This document shows, piece after piece, positions 54,959-63,287 of a stretch of 64,000 nucleotides of DNA (positions within the stretch are counted from its first letter, which is position 1; the number at the start of each line of letters is the position of its first letter). The position numbers and the translations under genes were made by a program. The notes below the pieces were generated by a model. The model was not told where the DNA came from, ran no database searches, and saw only the letters and a list, made by a program, of their open reading frames with translations. Location: NCBI RefSeq assembly GCF_023757625.1, contig NZ_JALGBZ010000002.1, forward strand, positions 434,001 to 498,000. The letters are read 5' to 3'. The stretch is from Halomonas sp. S3-1-1. GTDB lineage: Bacteria > Pseudomonadota > Gammaproteobacteria > Pseudomonadales > Halomonadaceae.

Positions 54959-55004
54959 ATCTATCCGTACTATACCCCAAAGCTTCCGGGCGTTGCCCCA
55001 AAAA

Positions 55005-55034
55005 GCAAAACCCCGGCGTTTGCCGGGGTTTTGC
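55005..55034 (-). terminator. Terminator of the ABC transporter operon
   Basis: GCAAAACCCCGGC and GCCGGGGTTTTGC form a perfect 13-bp stem over GTTT. On the minus strand it is followed by a T-run. It lies 28 bp past the stop of the binding-protein gene. Confidence 0.93.
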
Positions 55035-55062
55035 TTAATGACGAGACGCTTACGAAAAGAGA

Positions 55063-55833
55063 TTACTCGCCGTCGAAGTAGCGCGCGTGGATCTCGTCGT
55101 AGGTGCCGTTTTCCTGCAGCGTTGCGAGCGCTTCGTTGAAGCGTTCGGCCAAGTCTTCATCGCGCTGGCGGAAGGCGATACCGAAACCGTCGCCGAAGTA
55201 CTCCTTGGGCTCGGTGATCTGTTCGCCGACGATGGTGTAGTCGCCTTCGTCGCTTTCGACCAGCGTGGATTGGCCGATCGGGAAGTCGAGGAAAACGATG
55301 TCCAGACGCTCGGCGTCCATGTCCAGCACCATGTCATCGGCGGTGGAGTAGCGGCTGATGTCGGCGACGCTGCCGTACTTGTCGGTGACGTAGTTGTCCT
55401 GCAGCGTACCGCGCTGAACGCCGATGGTCAGACCGTCGAGCGTCTGCTCGTTGGCCTCACTGATGTCCAGATCGCTTGCCGCGAACCAGGCCGACGGCAT
55501 GGTGATGTAGGGCTCGGAGAACAGCACCTGCTGGCGGCGCTCGTCGTTGATCGTCATCGACGACATCACGGCGTCGTAGTTGCGCGCCAGTAGGCCGGGA
55601 ATGATGCCGTCCCACTCCTGCTCGATCCACTCGCAGGTCACGCCGACCTCTTCACACAGCGCGTTGCCCAGCTCGATGTCGAAGCCGGTGAGATCGCCTT
55701 CCGGCGTGCGGTACTCCATGGGAACGTAGGGAACGTCCACACCGATACGCACGGTGTCGTAGTCACGTGCTTGGGCCGAGGACGCGGCGGCGACCGCAAG
55801 GCCTAACAAAGAGAGCGAAAGCAGTTTTTTCAT
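55063..55833 (-). CDS. Polar amino acid ABC transporter substrate-binding protein
   Basis: 256 residues with a signal peptide (MKKLLSLSLLGLAVAAASSA). The family 3 solute-binding fold follows, with VRIGVDVPYVPMEYRTPEGD, LTGFDIELGNALCEEVGVTC and DAVMSSMTINDERRQQVLFS. This is the lysine/arginine/ornithine/histidine type. I start at ATG 55833, which is 7 bases after GGAG; two codons upstream (ATG 55836, TTG 55839) are alternatives. It is last in the operon, after ATPase and two permeases. AstE is 2.5 kb away, so arginine or ornithine is the likely ligand. Confidence 0.93.
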   Translation of the reverse strand: MKKLLSLSLLGLAVAAASSAQARDYDTVRIGVDVPYVPMEYRTPEGDLTGFDIELGNALCEEVGVTCEWIEQEWDGIIPGLLARNYDAVMSSMTINDERRQQVLFSEPYITMPSAWFAASDLDISEANEQTLDGLTIGVQRGTLQDNYVTDKYGSVADISRYSTADDMVLDMDAERLDIVFLDFPIGQSTLVESDEGDYTIVGEQITEPKEYFGDGFGIAFRQRDEDLAERFNEALATLQENGTYDEIHARYFDGE

Positions 55834-55954
55834 CATCAAACTCCACTGTCGTGAACGGGTGTATTCAGTGATCCTCTTTAACGTAACCCAAGCAGGGGCG
55901 AGCGCAAAGTCGAAAACGCATTAAAAACCAACGTTCGTTTGACGCAGCCGCCGC

Positions 55955-56686
55955 TTACAGCGACGGCGAGCTCAGGTGCGCTAGTAGCCGCTTTTCCAAA
56001 AAGCGGAAAAAGAACAGAATCGCGAAGGTCAGGCAGAGATAGATCAGCGCCACGAACAGAAACGGCTCGAAGGGCGTGTAGAAGCGCGAGTAGACGTAGC
56101 GCGCCGCGCCGGTCAAATCCATCAGCGTCACCACGCTTGCGATGGCGCTGGCGTGAAGCATGAAGATCACCTCGTTGCCGTAGGCGGGCAGGGCGCGGCG
56201 AAAGGCGCTGGGAATCACGATGCGCCGCATCATCAAGGACTCGGACATGCCGTAGGCCCGCGCCGCCTCGATCTCCCCCTTGGCGGTCGCCTTGATCGCG
56301 CCGCGAAAGATCTCCGTGGTGTAAGCCGCCGTGTTGAGCGTGAAGGCGATTAGCGCCGGATAGAAGGCGTCGCGAAAGACCGGCCACAGAAAGCTCTCCT
56401 GAATGCCGTCGAAAAACACCACGCCGTAGTAGATGATATAGAGCTGGATCAGAAGCGGCGTACCGCGAAACACGTAGGTGTACGCGTAGATCGGCAGGCT
56501 AATCCACTTGCGTTTGGAGCTTCGCAGAATCGCCAGCGGCACCGCCAGCACCAGCCCCACTACCAGCGAAAGAAACACCAGCTGCGTGGTGGTGACAAGC
56601 CCTTCCCAGTAGTGGGCCATGGTGGCCGGGGTGAAGATGGCGTTGTCGTCGAGCAGCTCATGATACCAGGTAGAAAGATCGAACAT
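55955..56686 (-). CDS. Amino acid ABC transporter permease (HisM-like)
   Basis: 243 residues from ATG 56686, one base past the stop of the other permease gene. Membrane spans plus the EAA-loop motif EAARAYGMSESLMMRRIVIP are clear, and YVFRGTPLLIQLYIIYYG is the conserved family segment. It forms the transport channel with the HisQ-like partner. A longer frame exists upstream but overlaps the other permease. The binding-protein gene follows after a 121-bp gap. Confidence 0.94.
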   Translation of the reverse strand: MFDLSTWYHELLDDNAIFTPATMAHYWEGLVTTTQLVFLSLVVGLVLAVPLAILRSSKRKWISLPIYAYTYVFRGTPLLIQLYIIYYGVVFFDGIQESFLWPVFRDAFYPALIAFTLNTAAYTTEIFRGAIKATAKGEIEAARAYGMSESLMMRRIVIPSAFRRALPAYGNEVIFMLHASAIASVVTLMDLTGAARYVYSRFYTPFEPFLFVALIYLCLTFAILFFFRFLEKRLLAHLSSPSL

Positions 56687-56687
56687 G

Positions 56688-57389
56688 TCAGTGCTCCCCG
56701 AAGCCGATGTCGTAGCGCTTTTGCAGGCGCGCGAAGATCCACTCGGTGACGCTTGCGATGAGCAGGTACGCCACCGCAACGGGAATCAAAAAGACGAAGG
56801 GTTCGTGGGTCGCGCGCGAGGCCTCGGCGGCCACGCGCACCATGTCGGTCAGCCCGATCACCGAGACCAGCGCGGTGGTCTTTAAAAGCACCATCCAGTT
56901 ATTGGAGAGCCCGGGCAGGGCGTGGCGCATCATTTGCGGAAAGCGCACGCGGCGAAAGAGCAGGGCGCTGCCCATGCCGTAGGCCTTGCCCGCCTCGATC
57001 TGGCCCGCGTCCACGGCCATGAAGGCGCCGCGAAAGGTCTCGCCCATGTAGGCGCCGAAGATGAACCCAATGGTCAGCACGCCGGCGGCAAAGGCGTTGA
57101 AGCTGATATAGATGTCGATATCGTAGTCGTAGAGGAGCACGTCGCTAATGGCGTTGACGCCGATCTGGCCGCCGTAGAACAGCAGCATCATCAGCACCAG
57201 ATCCGGCACGCCGCGAATCAGCGTGGTATAGACGCCGGCCACGCGCCGCAGAAGCCAGCTGCGCGACATTTTGGCCGTGGCGGTGATCAGCCCCAGTATG
57301 ATCGCAAGCCCGAGCGAAAGCGCGGCGAGCTCGACGGTGACGAGCGCCCCTTCGAAAAGGCGCGGGCCGTAGCCTTGCAAATCCAGCAT
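56688..57389 (-). CDS. Amino acid ABC transporter permease (HisQ-like)
   Basis: 233 residues with about five spans. The N-terminus QGYGPRLFEGALVTVELAAL and the segment YTTLIRGVPDLVLMMLLFYG are typical of HisQ/ArtQ. The EAA loop is IEAGKAYGMGSALLFRRVRF. It pairs with the HisM-like protein. The start lies 14 bp after the ATPase stop and has GAGG upstream. Confidence 0.94.
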   Translation of the reverse strand: MLDLQGYGPRLFEGALVTVELAALSLGLAIILGLITATAKMSRSWLLRRVAGVYTTLIRGVPDLVLMMLLFYGGQIGVNAISDVLLYDYDIDIYISFNAFAAGVLTIGFIFGAYMGETFRGAFMAVDAGQIEAGKAYGMGSALLFRRVRFPQMMRHALPGLSNNWMVLLKTTALVSVIGLTDMVRVAAEASRATHEPFVFLIPVAVAYLLIASVTEWIFARLQKRYDIGFGEH

Positions 57390-57403
57390 GGTCGCCTCGT
57401 CGG

Positions 57404-58174
57404 TCAGTGGTTAGGGGTGAGAAACTGCTTAAGCCGGGGCGAGCGCGGGTTGTCCAGCACCTCAGCGGGCGTGCCGGATTCCTCGATTAGCCCCTCCTGC
57501 AGATAGATGACCTGGCTCGAGACGTCGCGGGCAAAGTTCATTTCGTGGGTGACAACGATCATGGTGCGGCCCTCTTTCGCCAGGTCGCGCATGACCTTTA
57601 GCACGTCGCCGACAAGCTCCGGGTCCAGCGCCGAGGTCGGCTCGTCGAACAGCATCACGTCCGGGTCCATGGCCAGCGCCCGGGCAATCGCGCCGCGCTG
57701 CTGTTGGCCGCCGGACATCTGCGCCGGGTGCGCCTTGGCGCGCGCGGTAAGGCCTACGCGCTCCAACAGCGCGTAGGCGTGTTCGGTAGCTTCCTTTTTC
57801 GATTGGCCCAAAACGTGTACGGGGGCTTCGATGATGTTCTCCAGAAGCGTCATGTGCGCCCAGAGGTTGAAGCTTTGAAACACCATCGAAAGCTTCGCCC
57901 GCATGGCGACGACCTGCTTTTTATCCGCCGGCTCGCGCCCCTGGCGCGTTTGCTTGAAGCGAATGGGGTCGCCGTGGACGATCAGCTCGCCTTCGTCGGG
58001 CTGCTCCAGCAGGTTCATGCAGCGAAGAAAGGTGCTTTTTCCCGAGCCCGAAGCGCCGATCAGGGTGATGACATCCCCCTTGTGGGCTTCGAGTGAAAGT
58101 CCCTTGAGAACTTCGGTATCCCCGAAGCGCTTTTTGATATTGCGCACTTCGAGAGGGGTGGGTGTTGTGGCCAT
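57404..58174 (-). CDS. Amino acid ABC transporter ATP-binding protein (HisP-like)
   Basis: 256 residues from ATG 58174. Walker A is IGASGSGKS (about residues 39-47), the signature is MSGGQQQRGAIARAL, and Walker B is VMLFDEPTSALDPE. The helical region KVVAMRAKLSMVFQSFNLWA is typical of the polar amino acid group. It is the first gene of the four-gene operon. A longer frame to 58564 is a shadow of astE. The promoter must be in the 202-bp gap between this start and the astE stop. Confidence 0.95.
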   Translation of the reverse strand: MATTPTPLEVRNIKKRFGDTEVLKGLSLEAHKGDVITLIGASGSGKSTFLRCMNLLEQPDEGELIVHGDPIRFKQTRQGREPADKKQVVAMRAKLSMVFQSFNLWAHMTLLENIIEAPVHVLGQSKKEATEHAYALLERVGLTARAKAHPAQMSGGQQQRGAIARALAMDPDVMLFDEPTSALDPELVGDVLKVMRDLAKEGRTMIVVTHEMNFARDVSSQVIYLQEGLIEESGTPAEVLDNPRSPRLKQFLTPNH

Positions 58175-58376
58175 ATAACCAGGCTCCAGAGCAGAGTTGC
58201 CGCTTAAGCGAACGGTGTCGATACGGATATTCGTAGCGGCTGGCGCGAAAAAGGGAGCGATTCTATCAGGCCTTATACCCGATGCGCTCGTTGTTATGCG
58301 ATTTAATGCGCTGATCCTGGCGGCCTGTGAGCGCCGCCTTCGATCATGTTCAACGGTTTTGCCTAGTGTAGGGCGT

Positions 58377-59369
58377 TTATGGTCTGGCTGCTTGCGTGGC
58401 GACCGGCGTGACCAGCAGCGCCGCCCGCGCGCCGATCTCCACCCGGGCGTTGGGAAACACCACGTGAAGCGGCGTTTCACCGACGATGAAGTCGCCGGCC
58501 TCTTCGTCCTGGGCGAGTTTGGTGTGGGGGGAGAAGCGGGTAAAGTTCGCCACGTCTTCGTCAAAGCAGAGCGTAAACGCCTGCGAGCGGCGCATCAGCT
58601 CGTGCTCGACCTCGAAAAAGCGCGGAGGCTCGGCGCCTTCTTGTGGCGTTTCGCCGGCGCCGAGCGCCTGAATGAGCTCAAGCATGGGGGTGAGCGATGC
58701 CAGATCGTTTTGGCCAAAGGGCGCGTTTTGGCCAAGCTCGAAGGTAAACGCCTGGGCCTGGTGGTAGTGCTTGCTGTAGTGGGAGAACGTGAAGCTCGAC
58801 TGGTGCTGATGCAGCACCGCCTGCATGTCGGCGCCGGCAAGCCAGGCCCACTGGCGGGCATGGGTGGCCGTTTCGCCAAAGGGCTCGACCACAAAGCGCG
58901 GATAGAGGCTTTGGCGGATCGCGGTGTGCAGGTCGTAGTGAAGCCGCGGGCGGCCTTTATAGCGCTCGAAGAAACGATCCACCTCGCGCATCAGCTCGCG
59001 AGCCCGGTCGGCCTCTTGGCCTTGTTTTGTCAGGCCGCGCTCGAAAAGCCGGTTCAGGTTGGTCTCTACAAAGCGGGTTTGCGCCTTGAGGGCGGGAATA
59101 TTGCCCAGTATCACCAGCACCGGCGCCTTGAGGGGCGCGCTACCCGCCTCCAGCGCGCAGAGCCACTGGCCCAGAAGCTCCACCGGTGCGGTTTCGTTGC
59201 CGTGAATCGCAGCGGAAAAAACGCAGGCGTGGGCATCGGTGTTTGAGGCGTTCGGGATGAGTTCCAGCACCCCCGGTGCGCCAAGGCGGTAGCGGCCGCT
59301 GGCAAAGCGGCCCTCGCGTTTGGCGGGCATGTCGTCATCGAGCGCCCCGTCCAGCCACTGGCTCAGCAT
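58377..59369 (-). CDS. astE: Succinylglutamate desuccinylase
   Basis: Zinc hydrolase of 330 residues completing the arginine succinyltransferase (AST) route: N-succinylglutamate to glutamate and succinate. Zinc ligands are His56 and Glu59 (AIHGNET), with the third His in RLHYDLHTAIR (about residue 150). GGGAGAA lies 7 bases before the ATG. The other ast genes are not in the window, but the adjacent basic-amino-acid transporter supports a role in arginine use. Confidence 0.94.
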   Translation of the reverse strand: MLSQWLDGALDDDMPAKREGRFASGRYRLGAPGVLELIPNASNTDAHACVFSAAIHGNETAPVELLGQWLCALEAGSAPLKAPVLVILGNIPALKAQTRFVETNLNRLFERGLTKQGQEADRARELMREVDRFFERYKGRPRLHYDLHTAIRQSLYPRFVVEPFGETATHARQWAWLAGADMQAVLHQHQSSFTFSHYSKHYHQAQAFTFELGQNAPFGQNDLASLTPMLELIQALGAGETPQEGAEPPRFFEVEHELMRRSQAFTLCFDEDVANFTRFSPHTKLAQDEEAGDFIVGETPLHVVFPNARVEIGARAALLVTPVATQAARP

Positions 59370-59561
59370 GCGCGATTCTCCCTTTTTCGAGATATTCGTT
59401 GTTCGAGCTATCTGTTGTTCGAGCTATTTGTTTTCGATCCAGAAGATGTATCACGTTGGGCCGGGCTAAACAAAAAGCCGTGTCGCCAGGCTGTAAAAGG
59501 GGCGGGCGTAGGTGTAAGCCAACGCCCGCCTGGCAGCAAAGTCGCATTGAACAGGCATAAA

Positions 59562-59594
59562 AAAAGCGCCTGCCCTTCGAGGGCAGGCGCTTTT
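59562..59594 (-). terminator. Terminator after the hemerythrin gene
   Basis: AAAAGCGCCTGCCCT and AGGGCAGGCGCTTTT form a perfect 15-bp stem over TCG. On the minus strand it runs into a T-tract. It lies 12 bp past the hemerythrin stop. Confidence 0.92.
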
Positions 59595-59606
59595 GGACGG
59601 CGTGAA

Positions 59607-60047
59607 TTACTCGGCGCGCTGGCGCTGCATCTCGTCCTGGTACTCACCGGCAAGTGAGGTCTTCTGCTGTTCCGGCAGGCCACGACCGGCCAGTTGGAAG
59701 ACTTCCTGCTCTTCCTCGTCCAGGTGGTGGGTCACCAGGTGCTGAAGCTCCTTGGCGTGCACCAGCCAGTTGCTGGCGCTGTAGTCGGTTTCGTCGAGAA
59801 GCTCGATCAGCTCGTCGATCTCGTGGTGCTCGGCGACGCTGTGGCGAGCCTTCTCCTGGGTGAGGTCGATGTCCATCATCGGCATGTACAGCGCGCGCTC
59901 TTCGGCGTTGGCGTGGTACTTGAGCTCGGCGCGGATCTGTTGATAGAGCGTATCGCGCTCGCTGCTATCACCGTGGGTTTCTACCAGTTTGGCCAGCAGG
60001 TCGCGCTGAATGTCGTGGTCCTTACGAAGCGCTTCGAAAATCGTCAT
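59607..60047 (-). CDS. Hemerythrin domain-containing protein
   Basis: 146 residues, cytoplasmic, with the four-helix HHE pattern: LRKDHDIQRDLLAKLVETHG, then ELKYHANAEERALYMPMM, SVAEHHEIDELIELL, and LVTHHLDEEEQEVFQL. These histidines and acids would hold a diiron centre. Such proteins sense or store oxygen, nitric oxide or iron. I start at ATG 60047, with AAGGGAG 6 bases upstream; the longer frame to 60155 is not HHE-like. It is a single gene with its own terminator. Confidence 0.92.
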   Translation of the reverse strand: MTIFEALRKDHDIQRDLLAKLVETHGDSSERDTLYQQIRAELKYHANAEERALYMPMMDIDLTQEKARHSVAEHHEIDELIELLDETDYSASNWLVHAKELQHLVTHHLDEEEQEVFQLAGRGLPEQQKTSLAGEYQDEMQRQRAE

Positions 60048-60217
60048 GTAAAACTCCCTTTTTGCTGTGACGGTCGCATTGAAAACTAGTGCGGGATGAC
60101 CAAAAGCGCAAGAGACAAACGCCGGCAATTCAAGCGACGCCACCGCGACCTTCACTTGGGTTAATTTTCCGCTAGGCTAAAGGGGTGGTTTATCTGTCGA
60201 CTCAAACGGAGAGAGCA

Positions 60218-60817
60218 ATGACCAAGGTACTGGTACTTTACTATTCCATGTACGGGCACGTGGATACGCTGGCCGCGGCCGTCGCCGAAGGCGCCAGGGA
60301 AGTGGAGGGCGTCGAGGTCACGGTCAAGCGCGTGCCGGAAACCATGCCGGAGGAGGCCTACAAAAACGCTGGCGGCAAGCAGGACTTTACCACGCCGGAA
60401 GCCAAACCCGACGAACTCGCCGACTATGACGGCGTCATCATCGGCACGCCCACCCGCTTTGGTAACATGGCCGGCCAAATGCGCACCTTTTTTGATCAGA
60501 CTGGTGGCCTTTGGGCCAACGGCTCGCTGCGTGGCAAGGTGGCGAGCGTGTTCACCTCTACCGGTACCGGCGGCGGCGAGGAGATGACCGTCACCTCCAC
60601 CTGGACCACGCTTGCCCACCACGGCATGGTGATCGTACCGATCGGCTACGGTATCGAAGAGCAGTTCGATATTTCCGAAGTCAGCGGCGGCAACCCGTAT
60701 GGCGCGGCCACCCTGGCCGGCGGCGACGGCTCCCGCCAACCCAGCGAGCGCGAACTGAAGCTCGCGCGCTTTCAGGGCAAGCACGTGGCGGGCATTACCG
60801 CGAAGCTCGCCCGCTGA
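60218..60817 (+). CDS. wrbA: NAD(P)H:quinone oxidoreductase WrbA
   Basis: Flavodoxin-fold quinone reductase of 199 residues, the usual length. The FMN phosphate loop is [19 protein letters not shown], and [20 protein letters not shown] with the [11 protein letters not shown] stretch is typical of WrbA. It reduces quinones by two electrons. ATG 60218 has GGAG 7 bases upstream. Another quinone reductase-like gene is at 6.6 kb, under SoxR-type control. Confidence 0.96.
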   Translation: MTKVLVLYYSMYGHVDTLAAAVAEGAREVEGVEVTVKRVPETMPEEAYKNAGGKQDFTTPEAKPDELADYDGVIIGTPTRFGNMAGQMRTFFDQTGGLWANGSLRGKVASVFTSTGTGGGEEMTVTSTWTTLAHHGMVIVPIGYGIEEQFDISEVSGGNPYGAATLAGGDGSRQPSERELKLARFQGKHVAGITAKLAR

Positions 60818-60874
60818 GACCATGGGCTAATTGTTTGAAAGCCGCCAGGCGCTACTATAGTGCCCGTTAGCCCC

Positions 60875-60906
60875 GCAAACCCCACGCCCGTGGGGTTTGC
60901 GCGTTT
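60875..60906 (+). terminator. Terminator after wrbA
   Basis: GCAAACCCCAC and GTGGGGTTTGC (60875-60885, 60890-60900) form a perfect 11-bp stem over GCCC, followed by GCGTTTT. It lies between wrbA and the FMN-dehydrogenase gene and shows that the longer reading frame from 60860 is not the real start. Confidence 0.85.
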
Positions 60907-60934
60907 TAGGGCATCCACCTCCAAGGAATCTCGC

Positions 60935-62113
60935 GTGAGCCGACTCGACAAAGCCCGCAACCTGCACGACTTCGAAGCGCTGGGGCGCCGCCACTTACCG
61001 CGCCCGCTATTTGGCTACATCGCCAACAGCGCCGAGGAGGGCCATACCCACGCGGCGAACCGCCGCTGCTTTGATCAACTCGGGCTGATGCCTCAGGCGC
61101 TGGTGGATGTGTCGGCCATTTCGCTTGAAACCGAGCTTTTGGGTGATACCTACCGCGCGCCCTTCGGCATCGCGCCGATGGGGATTAGCGCGCTGTCCGC
61201 CTACCGGGGCGATATCGTTCAGGCCCGGGCGGCGGCCCGCGAAGGCGTGCCGATGATTCTCAGCGGAAGCTCGCTGATCCCACTGGAAGAGGTGCTGCGG
61301 GTGGGGGAGACCGACTGGTTTCAGGCCTACCTGCCCGGCACGTTCGAAGAGATCGAGGCGCTGCTGGCGCGCGTCGAGCGCGCAGGGTACAAAAAGCTCG
61401 TGATCACCGTGGACTACCCGGTGCCGCCCAATAGCGACAACAACCGCAAGAGCGGGTTTTCGTCGCCGCTGCGCCCGAGCCTGCGCTTGGCGCTTGATGG
61501 CATCACGCGCCCGCGCTGGCTGTTCGGCACCTTTCTACGCACGATCTACCGCCACGGCATGCCGCACTTCGAGAACAACTACGCCACCCGCGGCATCGCG
61601 GTGATGTCGAAAAACGTCACCCGCGACTTCTCCGGACGCAGCCATCTGCAGTGGGACTATCTCGAGCGGGTCAGGGCGTTGTGGCCCGGCAAGCTGATCG
61701 TCAAGGGTATTCTCAACCCGGCGGATGCGAGGCGGGTCGAGGCGCTGGGTGGCGACGCGGTAATCGTTTCCAACCACGGCGGGCGCCAGCTCGACTACAG
61801 CCCGGCCGCGCTCGAGGCGCTGCCTGGGGTGGTCGAAGCGGTCGAGCACATCCCGGTGATGATCGACAGCGGCTTTCGCCGCGGCACCGACGTGATCAAG
61901 GCGCTCGCCCTGGGGGCGGCGTTCGTGTTCATCGGCCGGCCGATGAACTACGCTGCCGCCTTCGCCGGCGAGGCCGGGGTGCGCCACGCCTTGAGACTGG
62001 TTAAGGAGGAACTGACCCGGGATCTTGCGCTCATGGGCGTGACCGATATCAATTACCTTTGCCGCGAGCACCTGATCGACCGGCGCGTCGACTCCTTTAC
62101 AGCGCCGGTTTAG
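60935..62113 (+). CDS. FMN-dependent alpha-hydroxy acid dehydrogenase
   Basis: 392 residues starting at GTG 60935 with AAGGAA 7 bases upstream. The family barrel is clear: PFGIAPMGISALSAYRGDIV, the FMN site, LIVKGILNPADARR with the catalytic Lys, and IVSNHGGRQLDYSPAALEAL with the active His and Arg. IDSGFRRGTDVIKALALGA is the phosphate loop. It oxidises L-lactate, glycolate or a similar 2-hydroxy acid; the exact substrate is not set by sequence. Its end overlaps the convergent dehydrogenase gene by 4 bp. Confidence 0.9.
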   Translation: MSRLDKARNLHDFEALGRRHLPRPLFGYIANSAEEGHTHAANRRCFDQLGLMPQALVDVSAISLETELLGDTYRAPFGIAPMGISALSAYRGDIVQARAAAREGVPMILSGSSLIPLEEVLRVGETDWFQAYLPGTFEEIEALLARVERAGYKKLVITVDYPVPPNSDNNRKSGFSSPLRPSLRLALDGITRPRWLFGTFLRTIYRHGMPHFENNYATRGIAVMSKNVTRDFSGRSHLQWDYLERVRALWPGKLIVKGILNPADARRVEALGGDAVIVSNHGGRQLDYSPAALEALPGVVEAVEHIPVMIDSGFRRGTDVIKALALGAAFVFIGRPMNYAAAFAGEAGVRHALRLVKEELTRDLALMGVTDINYLCREHLIDRRVDSFTAPV

Positions 62114-63183
62114 CCCGCGATTTTCTCGGCGATCGCGCGGCCCAATGTCTCGGTCGTGCCTTGCCCGCCGACGTCCCGCGTCAAGACCTGCGGATCCCCC
62201 TCTTCGAGCACCGCTTCGATGGCGTCGATCACCGCCTTGCCGGCCTCTTCATGGCCCAGATGTTCGAGCATCATCGCGCCGGACCAGATCTGGCCGATCG
62301 GGTTGGCGATGCCTTTACCCGCGATGTCCGGGGCACTGCCGTGGACCGGCTCGAACAGGCTCGGGAAATGGCCTTCCGGGTTGATGTTCGCCGAGGGGGC
62401 AACGCCGATGGTGCCGGTGCAGGCCGGGCCCAGGTCCGAGAGGATATCGCCGAACAGGTTGCTGCCCACCACCACGTCGAACCAGTCCGGGTGAAGCACG
62501 AAGTTGGCGGTCAGGATGTCGATATGGAACTTGTCCACACTGACGTCCGGGTACGCCTTGGCCATCTCGGCGACGCGCTCGTCCCAGTAGGGCATGGTGA
62601 TCGATATACCGTTGGACTTGGTCGCCGAGGTGAGCTTCTGACGCGGGCGGGTTTTGGCGAGATCAAACGCGTACTTCAGCACGCGGTCGACGCCGGTGCG
62701 GCTCATCACGGTTTCCTGAATTACGATTTCGCGCTCGGTGCCTTCGAACATCTTGCCGCCGATGCTCGAGTACTCGCCCTCGGTGTTTTCGCGCACCACG
62801 TAGAAATCGATGTCGCCGGGCTTACGGCCGGCCAAGGGGCTCTGGATGCCGGGCATCAGCTTGCAGGGTCGCAGGTTGATGTACTGGTCGAACCGGCGGC
62901 GAAACTGCAAAAGCGAGCCCCAAAGCGAAATATGGTCCGGCACTTTCTCCGGCCAGCCGACGGCGCCGTAGAAAAGCGCATCGAAGCCCTTGAGCTGCTC
63001 GAACCAGTCGTCCGGCATCATCTGGCCGTGCTCCAAATAGTAGTCGCAGCTGCCGAACTCGAAAGTGGTGAAGTCCAGATCGAGACTGAAGCGCTTCGCT
63101 GCGGCCTCGAGCGCGCGAATACCTTCGGGCATGACTTCGGTGCCGATGCCGTCGCCGGCAATCACTGCAATGGTGTGGGCCAT
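62110..63183 (-). CDS. Tartrate / D-malate dehydrogenase (isopropylmalate-dehydrogenase family)
   Basis: NAD-dependent beta-decarboxylating dehydrogenase of 357 residues. The N-terminus IAVIAGDGIGTEVMPEGIRA, FYVVRENTEGEYSSIGG with the catalytic Tyr and Glu residues, and GSNLFGDILSDLGPACTGTI with the metal-binding Asp residues are conserved. The length and the DYYLEHGQMMPDDWFEQL segment point to the tartrate/D-malate dehydrogenase branch rather than LeuB. GAGGAGC precedes the ATG. It is divergent from a LysR gene, as dmlA is from dmlR in E. coli. Confidence 0.9.
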   Translation of the reverse strand: MAHTIAVIAGDGIGTEVMPEGIRALEAAAKRFSLDLDFTTFEFGSCDYYLEHGQMMPDDWFEQLKGFDALFYGAVGWPEKVPDHISLWGSLLQFRRRFDQYINLRPCKLMPGIQSPLAGRKPGDIDFYVVRENTEGEYSSIGGKMFEGTEREIVIQETVMSRTGVDRVLKYAFDLAKTRPRQKLTSATKSNGISITMPYWDERVAEMAKAYPDVSVDKFHIDILTANFVLHPDWFDVVVGSNLFGDILSDLGPACTGTIGVAPSANINPEGHFPSLFEPVHGSAPDIAGKGIANPIGQIWSGAMMLEHLGHEEAGKAVIDAIEAVLEEGDPQVLTRDVGGQGTTETLGRAIAEKIAG

Positions 63184-63287
63184 GAAGAGCTCCTCGGTGT
63201 TGGGATATTTAACCGAGTGTAGCGGCTTTGGCGCGGGAATTAATCGGGCTACACTGCAAGCCATTGTTGCTTTTGAGTGGAGAATAC

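Noticed and set aside
54826..55139. Three short overlapping open frames
   Set aside because: They run through tandem repeats and the terminator of the ABC operon, and have Arg/Ser-rich products.
60860..60934. Longer start for the FMN-dehydrogenase
   Set aside because: The extension spans a strong terminator hairpin; GTG 60935 has a good ribosome binding site.
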